A model generated the notes under the pieces. It made no database searches, was not told where the DNA came from, and worked only from the letters and a program-made list of their open reading frames with translations. Below, one piece after another: positions 1 to 6,163 of a stretch of 6,163 bases of DNA. The translations under genes and the position numbers were made by a program. Each line of letters starts with the position of its first letter. The stretch's first letter is position 1. Source of the DNA: Bifidobacteriaceae bacterium (GTDB lineage Bacteria; Actinomycetota; Actinomycetes; Actinomycetales; WQXJ01); contig JAIRNM010000052.1 of assembly GCA_031258055.1 (NCBI GenBank), positions 1 through 6,163 on the forward strand, in the 5' to 3' direction.

Positions 1-1
1 A

Positions 2-97
2 ATCGGCTACCTCTTTGACGACCAAGAAGCCGCCTTGGCCGCTGCGATACATAGCGCATTCGACCTGGATTGGCCCGCCAGTCTGAAACCGGCCTGA
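2..97 (+). CDS. C-terminal tail of an unidentified protein (5' end outside window)
   Basis: Reading frame 2 is open from the left edge to a TGA at 95-97 and gives 31 residues beginning IGYLFDDQEAALAAAIHS and ending in SLKPA. The alanine-rich amphipathic stretch after the acidic DDQEA looks like the last helix of a soluble protein. It has a faint resemblance to the C-terminal end of GT-B glycosyltransferases (a GxLF..D.EALAAAI pattern), but 31 residues are too few to assign a family. The gene runs in the same direction as guaB and ends 82 bases before it. The competing minus-strand frame across 7-315 overlaps the guaB start and looks like a shadow. Confidence 0.5.
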   Translation: MGYLFDDQEAALAAAIHSAFDLDWPASLKPA

Positions 98-140
98 GCG
101 GGCACGCTTGTAGCGGAACTGACGCGCCCCGCCAGCGGGC

Positions 141-165
141 GGCATCGGGCAAGGCAGCCCATGCC
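141..165 (+). other. Inverted repeat (hairpin) just upstream of the guaB promoter hexamer
   Basis: Left arm GGCAT-C-GGGC (141-150), loop AAGGCA (151-156), right arm GCCC-ATGCC (157-165). The arms pair over 9 bp with one bulged C at 146. There is no T-tract after it, so it is not a classical intrinsic terminator, though actinobacterial terminators often lack one. It may end the upstream transcript. Alternatively, because it covers about -39 to -15 relative to the proposed guaB start of transcription, it could be an operator. Confidence 0.5.
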
Positions 166-167
166 CC

Positions 168-1712
<1,545 letters not shown>

Positions 1713-1714
1713 CT

Positions 1715-1740
1715 TGTGCATGTTACTATGTGCATGTGCA
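1715..1740 (+). promoter_or_regulatory. vapB promoter/operator with GTGCA repeats
   Basis: A perfect 9-base direct repeat TGTGCATGT occurs at 1715-1723 and 1729-1737, with TACTA between. Counting a third partial copy, GTGCA occurs at 1716, 1730 and 1736. TACTAT (1724-1729) fits TANNNT and puts +1 at G1736, the first base of an in-frame GTG. Repeats surrounding a -10 element are what an autoregulating ribbon-helix-helix antitoxin would be expected to bind. The operator role is inference; the repeats are seen directly. Confidence 0.5.
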
Positions 1741-2008
1741 GACCCTTGAACGCCGTGTGCAGATACTTTTCGATCCCGTTCAATATGAGCAGTTGGCCGC
1801 CCTCGCCAAACGAGAAACCCGTTCGGTCGGCTCAGTAGTACGCGAAGCCGTCTCGGACCGTCTCGAACGCGACCGCGATCGGCGCATGGATGCGTTCAGG
1901 GCCTTCATCGCAAGCGCCGATGAAGCGCCGCAGGGGCCAATGACCGTTGAGCAATGGCAGGCCCAAAAAGACGCTCCATGGGAAACCCTTCCCTGGGCCG
2001 ACAAGTGA
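1736..2008 (+). CDS. Ribbon-helix-helix antitoxin (VapB/CopG-like)
   Basis: Small protein of 90 residues (92 if the GTG at 1730 is used). The N-terminus has the ribbon-helix-helix pattern: a beta strand ERRVQILF, then helix PVQYEQLAALAKRE, a turn at TRS, and helix VGSVVREAVSDRLERD. That fold dimerises and binds DNA. The C-terminal half (FIASADEAPQGPMTVEQWQ to PWADK) is charged and probably wraps the toxin. It would neutralise the PIN toxin encoded next and repress its own promoter. The 1736 start is preferred because a TACTAT hexamer sits 6 bases upstream and nothing like a Shine-Dalgarno precedes either GTG. Its stop overlaps the toxin start by four bases (GTGA), the usual translational coupling of TA pairs. 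Family membership is clear from pattern; the exact subfamily was not tested. Confidence 0.82.
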   Translation: MQTLERRVQILFDPVQYEQLAALAKRETRSVGSVVREAVSDRLERDRDRRMDAFRAFIASADEAPQGPMTVEQWQAQKDAPWETLPWADK

Positions 2009-2460
2009 AACCGCCAGACCTCGCCCTGATCGACTCCGCCGTGCCCATTTTGGCGGCAGGCGACCCGTCCGAGTTGCGGTCAAGTTGCCGTCGGTTGATC
2101 GAGATGGGTGCCTCACGCCGTATACGCCTGCTCGCGTCGACGGAAATGATCCAAGAGTTCACGTTCCACCGCCTTCGGCGCACGGGCGACCGCCAGCGCT
2201 CGGTCACAGAAGCTGAAGAACTGATGGCATTCATAGAGACCGTCCCGTTCGACAACTCAATTCTGCGCGACTCACTTGAGCTGATCCGAAAGACCTCCCT
2301 GATCAGGGGTCGCGATGCCGTCCATGCGGCCACGGCGCTAGCCCTTGGACTCGAATGGGTCATCACTCCGGACAACGACTTCGACGGCGTGCCAGGGCTG
2401 AGCAGGTTGGACCCAGCCGCCATCGATTTCGGTGAATCACCCGCTCAAGCAGGGCATTAG
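2005..2460 (+). CDS. PIN-domain toxin ribonuclease (VapC-like)
   Basis: A 151-residue PIN-domain protein, expected to be a metal-dependent endoribonuclease that blocks translation when the antitoxin is lost. Acidic active-site residues are in place: D10 in LALIDSAVP, E47/E51 in STEMIQEF, D104 in RGRDAVHAA, and D123/D125 in ITPDNDFDGVPGL. The first motif reads DSA rather than the DTN of classical VapC; DS-type motifs followed by an AAG segment are familiar in a PIN subgroup, so it need not be inactive. The GTG at 2005 is chosen because it overlaps the antitoxin TGA and places the first PIN strand near residue 6. In-frame ATGs at 1978 and 1954 would add 9 or 17 residues unlike the domain. Its TAG overlaps the stop of the opposing exonuclease gene. 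Confidence 0.85.
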   Translation: MKPPDLALIDSAVPILAAGDPSELRSSCRRLIEMGASRRIRLLASTEMIQEFTFHRLRRTGDRQRSVTEAEELMAFIETVPFDNSILRDSLELIRKTSLIRGRDAVHAATALALGLEWVITPDNDFDGVPGLSRLDPAAIDFGESPAQAGH

Positions 2461-3137
2461 GGCCAGGTTGGATCGACGTCTGCCGGGCGGCCGCGCGAAG
2501 CCAGGTAGTCGTTGAAATGCCGCGCCCATTCGCGGTGTTTGGCCTGCTGCCAGGAGTGGAGCCCGGCCGACTCCATGGCCTTGACCGACTGGTGGCGCTG
2601 TTCGATCGCGTCAAACACAGCAATCGATTGGCGCACATCCTCCAAGGCGTCGTGCAGGTTGAGGCTGTCCCGCACGCCGTAAACCGCCATCAAGTCCGCT
2701 AGCTTGCGCTTCCCCCGCCGGTAACGGTCAACACCCCGATCAATCACCAGCGGATCGATTACCGGGCCAACCGGCGCGCCCAGCCTGTCTTCTAGGCTCA
2801 TCAATTCATAACGGGCCAGCTCTGATTTCAAGATCCGCAAGTCATAGGCAGCGTTGAAGGCCAGCACGGCCAATCCCTGAGCCAGGCAGGCAACAAGCTC
2901 AGCGGCGATCTCCTCCAGCGCCTCAGCCGGGCGCCGCCCTTCCGCCCTGGCCTTCTCCGTGGTAATCCCATGCACAGCGGTCGCCTGGGGCGGTATCTCA
3001 ACCCCGGGATCAATCAGCCAGGTATAAGTCTCCGGCGGCGCGCCCGCGATCCGCTTAACCAGCGCTGCGGTGACAATGCGGTCCGCCGCCACCTGAACAC
3101 CCGTCGTTTCCGTGTCGAATCCAACCAAGTTCCTCAT
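2457..3137 (-). CDS. DnaQ-like DEDDh 3'-5' exonuclease
   Basis: A 226-residue single-domain exonuclease of the DnaQ/polymerase III epsilon superfamily that would remove nucleotides from 3' ends of DNA or RNA with two metal ions. All DEDDh residues are visible: Exo I FDTETTG (D8, E10), Exo II AFNAAYDLRIL (D99), and Exo III LHDALEDV (H162, D167). HGITTEKA at about 56-63 is the usual segment between Exo I and II. The tail (WQQAKHREWARHF to DVDPTWP) matches the C-terminal pattern I know from actinobacterial epsilon-like exonucleases, so the protein seems complete. No polymerase, BRCT or UvrC-like domain is attached, so this is a stand-alone repair/processing type and not proof of a replicative subunit. 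The start is ATG preceded by GAGAGAG (complement of 3145-3151) at 7 bases spacing. It faces the TA pair, with stop codons overlapping. Confidence 0.93.
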   Translation of the reverse strand: MRNLVGFDTETTGVQVAADRIVTAALVKRIAGAPPETYTWLIDPGVEIPPQATAVHGITTEKARAEGRRPAEALEEIAAELVACLAQGLAVLAFNAAYDLRILKSELARYELMSLEDRLGAPVGPVIDPLVIDRGVDRYRRGKRKLADLMAVYGVRDSLNLHDALEDVRQSIAVFDAIEQRHQSVKAMESAGLHSWQQAKHREWARHFNDYLASRGRPADVDPTWP

Positions 3138-3157
3138 GTGACAACTCTCTCACTAAC

Positions 3158-3170
3158 CACCGACACCATA
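3158..3170 (-). promoter_or_regulatory. Possible promoter of the exonuclease gene
   Basis: On the minus strand TATGGT (complement of 3165-3170) fits TANNNT and would start transcription near 3158, giving a leader of about 20 bases that contains the GAGAGAG ribosome binding site. No -35 is recognisable because the upstream DNA is almost pure G+C. Weak, geometry-based call. Confidence 0.3.
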
Positions 3171-3180
3171 ATCCCGCGCG

Positions 3181-3204
3181 GCGCCCGGAGCGGTGGCCGG
3201 GCGC
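3181..3204. repeat. GC-rich inverted repeat in the divergent intergenic region
   Basis: GCGCCCGG (3181-3188) and CCGGGCGC (3197-3204) are perfect 8-bp inverted arms around an 8-base loop. Further GGC/GCC-rich segments up to 3218 could form alternative pairings. Both flanking genes read away from this point, so it does not end either one. It could be a protein site, a structured leader of an unmapped transcript, or simply base composition. The rest of the 3138-3307 gap holds only the two promoter-like elements listed. Confidence 0.4.
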
Positions 3205-3293
3205 GGCGGCCCGGCGCCGTATTGGCGGCGATGACCCGGCGGCATCGGCAACACTAACCGGTCACGAAACAAAAGCCCAGACACCAGCCGGGC

Positions 3294-3308
3294 TAGGCTT
3301 TAGGACCG
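3294..3308 (+). promoter_or_regulatory. Probable guaB3 -10 element, near-leaderless
   Basis: TAGGCT at 3294-3299 fits TANNNT and ends 8 bases before the GTG at 3308, so transcription should begin at or within a few bases of the start codon. No Shine-Dalgarno of useful spacing is present. A 6-bp inverted pair AAAGCC (3272-3277) / GGCTTT (3296-3301) overlaps the hexamer and may be chance. Confidence 0.42.
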
Positions 3309-4432
3309 TGAGCAACGAGATCGAGATTGGACGCGGCAAGCACGGGCGCAAAGCCTATTCCCTAGACGACGTGGCGGTCGTACCGTCGCGGCGCACGCGC
3401 GGGTCGGAGGAGCCGTCGGTCGGCTGGCAGATTGATGCCTACCACTTTGACACGCCGATTGTGGCGGCGCCGATGGATTCAGTGATGTCGCCGACCACGG
3501 CGGTGCGGCTGGGCGAGCTGGGTGGTTTAGGGGTGCTCGACTTGGAAGGGGTCTGGACCCGCTACGACGACCCGGCCGGTTTGCTGGAGGAGATCGCGGC
3601 GCTCCCCCCTGAGCGGGCAACCGCCCGTCTCCAGGAGATTTACCGCGAGCCCGTAAGACCTGAACTGATCACTCAGCGCCTGGAGGAGATCCGCCAGGCC
3701 GGCGTGACCGTTGCCGGGGCGCTATCACCCCAGCGCACACAGGCTCTTTGGCGCACGGTGGTGGACGCGGGCGTCGATTTAATGGTGATCCGGGGCACCA
3801 CCGTGTCCGCCGAACACGTTTCCTCCGACGCCGAACCGCTCAACCTGAAGCGTTTCATCTATGAGTTGGACGTGCCGGTGATCGTTGGCGGCGCCGCTAC
3901 TTACACCGCCGCCCTACATCTGATGCGCACCGGCGCGGCCGGCATCCTGGTCGGCTTTGGCGGCGGCGCTGCCCACACCACCCGCGCCACGCTAGGCATC
4001 CACGCCCCTATGGCCACTGCCATCGCCGACATAGCCGCCGCCCGCCGGGACTACTTGGACGAATCCGGTGGCCGTTACGTCCATGTGATCGCCGACGGCG
4101 CTGTCGGCCGGTCCGGCGATGTGGTCAAAGCGATCGGCTGTGGGGCCGATGCCGTCATGCTAGGAGCCGCCCTAGCTCGCGCCGAGGAAGCACCCGGCCG
4201 GGGCTGGCACTGGGGACCCGAAGCCCACCACGCCCGCCTCCCCCGCGGTGAACGAGTCCGAGTCGGCACAGTCGGAACCTTGGAACAGATCCTCTACGGC
4301 CCCTCCGCCACCGCCGACGGATCATCCAACTTTGTCGGCGCCCTGAAAAGAGCCATGGCCTCCACCGGCTACGTAGACCTCAAAGCCTTCCAACGCGTCG
4401 AAGTAGTTGTCGCCCCCTACGGCCCAGCCTGA
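3308..4432 (+). CDS. guaB3: GuaB3 family IMP dehydrogenase-related protein
   Basis: A 374-residue protein of the IMPDH/GMP reductase barrel family without CBS domains. The order of segments is that of actinobacterial GuaB3: IGRGKHGRKAYSLDDVAVVPSRRTR (about 7-31), VAAPMDSVMSP, GGLGVLDLEG, AEPLNLKRFIYELDVPVIVGGAATY, the glycine-rich loop VGFGGGAAHTTR, PMATAIADIAAARRDYLDESGGRYVHVIADGAVGRSGD (D263), GADAVMLG, and the tail GYVDLKAFQRVEVVVAP. At the position of the IMPDH catalytic cysteine this protein has H223, and it lacks the RYF flap pair seen in guaB, so ordinary IMPDH chemistry is doubtful. GuaB3 functions are not settled across phyla; I assign the family and not a reaction. It would be expressed from its own near-leaderless promoter, divergent from the exonuclease. 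In many Actinobacteria it lies directly after guaB; here it is separated by three genes. Confidence 0.93.
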   Translation: MSNEIEIGRGKHGRKAYSLDDVAVVPSRRTRGSEEPSVGWQIDAYHFDTPIVAAPMDSVMSPTTAVRLGELGGLGVLDLEGVWTRYDDPAGLLEEIAALPPERATARLQEIYREPVRPELITQRLEEIRQAGVTVAGALSPQRTQALWRTVVDAGVDLMVIRGTTVSAEHVSSDAEPLNLKRFIYELDVPVIVGGAATYTAALHLMRTGAAGILVGFGGGAAHTTRATLGIHAPMATAIADIAAARRDYLDESGGRYVHVIADGAVGRSGDVVKAIGCGADAVMLGAALARAEEAPGRGWHWGPEAHHARLPRGERVRVGTVGTLEQILYGPSATADGSSNFVGALKRAMASTGYVDLKAFQRVEVVVAPYGPA

Positions 4433-4482
4433 TTCCGAAGGGCTGAATCCGAGGGACGAGGTCACCGACACAGGTCAAGCGG

Positions 4483-6144
4483 TCAGGACGAAACTCCTGG
4501 CTCTTCGCCCCAAAGGCGGACTATGTCGTCCACCAGTTCGCCGATGACGGCTTCTTCCTCGACCGCGCGGCCAGTTCGCGCCATCTCCTGGGTCAGTTCG
4601 GGACACCAATCAGCGCTGGCCGTCGGTCCGGCCAGCGCCAGCGCCCTTTCAGCCGCTTGTTCGGCGCGCAGGGCTTTGCGGTAATCCTGGGAGCGAAAGC
4701 GCCAAGGCTGCCAGGCGACGCGATTGCGCAGAGCCTGGGCAATGCGCAGGCCCGCCCAATCAAAGTCGCCATGGTAACGGACCTCCGCGCCCGCCGAGGC
4801 CAACCGCTTGATCAGCGCCACCACCGCCGAGTTAGCCGCGCCGGACGTGCAAACCAGCGCAACCCGCGCTGTGACCGCCGAGGCGCTCGCCCCAGCCGCG
4901 GGCGAGTTCGCCCCAGCCACCGGCGCAGCGGTCAAAGCCGCGGCCAGAAATGTACTCCGATCCGCCAAGTCCGCCGGTCCCTCCCTAGCGGCCCGGCAGA
5001 CTCGCAGGGCGGCTGCGGCGGCCTCGACAACCGAGGGATTCTCGCAGACCAGCACTACGCCGTCCTTAGGCAACGCCCGGACCGCGCCGGTTAAGACTTG
5101 CTCCAAAGTCAGCACCACCGCCAAAGTGGCCCGACGGGAAGCTTCGAGTTGGCAGCTAACCGCCCAGCTAGGCGATCCTGGCACGCGATCCGCATCAGTC
5201 GGCTCCGAGCCGCCGCAGGTACCGGACACGCCCAGACAAAGGACCGTCGAGCCCAAACCGGTCAGCGAAATCCCGACCGATTCCCAAATCGCCCGACTCG
5301 TTAGGGACGCCCGGCCGCCGCTGCCCTGACTTGGCGCGCCGCTAGCTGCACCAGTCAACGCCGTAGCTGCGGCCAGAACCACGGTCGCGACCGGCCGACC
5401 TGGATCCAGGCCATGCGCGTCGCCCAGCAGACGCCGAGCGAAGACCGAGCGCAATTCTCCGTCGGTCGGCAGCGCCGCAACGCATCGGGCAGCCTGCTCC
5501 AATAGCGCCTGTCCGCACCGGGATAACTCGGTCAGGTCGAGGTCACTCGGGACCGTTCCGCCGCCGACTCCCGCCTCTACACCAGCCAAGCGTTTCAGCC
5601 GTCCCTTCGCCACCCAGTCCTCGAACCAAGCCGCCAGGCCAGGGTGGCGGGAGATCGCCGGCCCGAACGCCTCTGCGGCATTCGCCCAGGCCTGGGCCTC
5701 CGCTTGGAGACGTTCGGCCCGCACCTCGACCGGGCCGGTCAGGGCTCGCACCGCAGAGGCTAACCCCGCTGGCCACGGCCCCCTCCGCAGCATTCGCTCA
5801 ATCGCCGCCAAGTCAACCGACAGGCCCTCGCCCCGCCCGGCACGACTCGGCCCCAGCAGTCGGCGGACCGCCAGCCTTTGACCAGCGGTCGGCTGACGCA
5901 GCACGATCCGGCCAGTCAGCGGGTCCCCTGCGACCCCGCGCGACAAGCGAGCACGGACCCTTTGGACCAGCCAGTCACAATCCGGCCCGCCCAGCACCTC
6001 TCGCAACCGTGCCAAGTCTCCGGATACGTTCGCCTCATCGCCGACACTCCGCTCTGTCCCGTCGGTATCAGCAATGCCGTCGGTGCCGTCGGTGCCCTCG
6101 CGGCTGTAGCTACGGTCGATGCCGTCCACTCCCCGCTCGTCCAA
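4483..6144 (-). CDS. jetD: TIGR02679/DUF2399 family protein, probable type III Wadjet nuclease JetD
   Basis: A 553-residue reading frame. After an odd N-terminus, residues about 44-110 (LARLREVLGGPDCDWLVQRV to GLSVDLAAIERML) match the opening of the DUF3323/TIGR02679 domain. The C-terminal part is DUF2399, a Toprim-like nuclease fold related to the topoisomerase VI A subunit: acidic E368 in LVCENPSVVEAA, then D460/D462 in YHGDFDWAGLRIA, and a late glutamate run VEEEAV (529-534). In Wadjet systems JetD cleaves plasmid DNA gripped by the SMC-like JetABC motor; type III uses TIGR02677, TIGR02678, TIGR02680 and this family. Partners would be transcribed before it, beyond the right edge. Alanine/serine/glycine-rich inserts at about 262-282, 305-335 and 405-424 make it longer than the roughly 400-450 residues I expect. 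The 5' end is uncertain: TTG at 6144 and GTG at 6129 are possible starts, and the frame is open to 6162. Convergent with guaB3, 50 bases apart with no clear terminator. Confidence 0.8.
   Translation of the reverse strand: MDERGVDGIDRSYSREGTDGTDGIADTDGTERSVGDEANVSGDLARLREVLGGPDCDWLVQRVRARLSRGVAGDPLTGRIVLRQPTAGQRLAVRRLLGPSRAGRGEGLSVDLAAIERMLRRGPWPAGLASAVRALTGPVEVRAERLQAEAQAWANAAEAFGPAISRHPGLAAWFEDWVAKGRLKRLAGVEAGVGGGTVPSDLDLTELSRCGQALLEQAARCVAALPTDGELRSVFARRLLGDAHGLDPGRPVATVVLAAATALTGAASGAPSQGSGGRASLTSRAIWESVGISLTGLGSTVLCLGVSGTCGGSEPTDADRVPGSPSWAVSCQLEASRRATLAVVLTLEQVLTGAVRALPKDGVVLVCENPSVVEAAAAALRVCRAAREGPADLADRSTFLAAALTAAPVAGANSPAAGASASAVTARVALVCTSGAANSAVVALIKRLASAGAEVRYHGDFDWAGLRIAQALRNRVAWQPWRFRSQDYRKALRAEQAAERALALAGPTASADWCPELTQEMARTGRAVEEEAVIGELVDDIVRLWGEEPGVSS
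6058..6096. repeat. Short in-frame tandem repeat at the start of the jetD-like gene
   Basis: On the plus strand GCCGTCGGT occurs twice in tandem (6076-6084, 6085-6093), followed by GCC, and a related CCGTCGGTA lies at 6058-6066. On the coding strand this gives a DGT/DGI-rich stretch (residues about 18-30). The unit is 9 bases, so copy number changes keep the frame. The stretch lies ahead of the conserved domain. Confidence 0.55.
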
Positions 6145-6163
6145 AGGCGCGTCCGCGCCGGTC

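Noticed and set aside
1954..2004. Longer N-terminus for the PIN toxin from ATG 1954 or 1978
   Set aside because: The extra residues (MAGPKRRSMGNPSLGRQ) do not resemble a PIN start and overlap the antitoxin coding region; the GTG at 2005 gives the usual 4-base overlap and a normal domain start.
4429..4456. Two imperfect 14-base tandem units (CTGATTCCGAAGGG / CTGAATCCGAGGGA) at the end of guaB3
   Set aside because: 11 of 14 bases match over only two copies and one includes the stop codon; most likely a small local duplication with no visible role.
4433..4482. Expected bidirectional terminator between convergent guaB3 and jetD-like genes
   Set aside because: I found no stable hairpin and no T-tract in these 50 bases, so no terminator is called.
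4460..4485. Three GGTCA copies between guaB3 and the jetD-like gene
   Set aside because: Irregular spacing (13 and 8), very short unit, and the last copy is inside the opposing stop region; chance is sufficient.
4808..5329. Plus-strand open frame (173 codons) antisense to the jetD-like gene
   Set aside because: Low-complexity Ala/Arg/Pro/Thr product without motifs, mirroring the codon bias of the opposite strand, where a conserved Toprim-like domain is encoded.

Overview
The window reads as high-GC actinobacterial chromosome. By eye G+C is about 60-65%, GTG and TTG starts are frequent, and it carries a GuaB/GuaB3 pair of IMP dehydrogenase-family genes of the kind kept together in Actinobacteria. 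The exact genus cannot be told from the sequence. There are no RNA genes, CRISPR arrays, insertion sequences or recognisable attachment sites, and no gene-free stretch longer than 170 bases.

Layout, left to right: the tail of an unidentified gene (2-97, +); a short intergenic stretch with a hairpin and a -10-like hexamer; guaB, encoding full-length IMP dehydrogenase (180-1712, +); a VapBC-type toxin-antitoxin pair, with a ribbon-helix-helix antitoxin (1736-2008, +) and a PIN-domain toxin (2005-2460, +); a DEDDh 3'-5' exonuclease on the opposite strand (2457-3137, -) whose stop codon overlaps the toxin stop; a 170-base divergent promoter region; guaB3, encoding the CBS-less IMP dehydrogenase-like protein (3308-4432, +); and a convergent gene (4483-6144, -, open to the window edge) for a TIGR02679/DUF2399-type protein. 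I read that last gene as JetD, the nuclease subunit of a type III Wadjet anti-plasmid defence system.

How they fit together: guaB and guaB3 are housekeeping purine genes. They are usually neighbours in Actinobacteria; here about 1.6 kb of accessory-looking DNA (TA module plus exonuclease) sits between them, and a defence gene follows directly. The purine genes therefore seem to flank or punctuate a variable region whose defence part continues past position 6163.

Three plus-strand genes (guaB, vapB, guaB3) each have a TANNNT hexamer ending 6-8 bases before a GTG start and lack a convincing Shine-Dalgarno. This is the geometry of leaderless actinobacterial mRNAs. The most interesting items are the Wadjet JetD at the edge with its unusual N-terminus, the interrupted guaB-guaB3 pair, and the GuaB3 active-site loop that lacks the catalytic cysteine.
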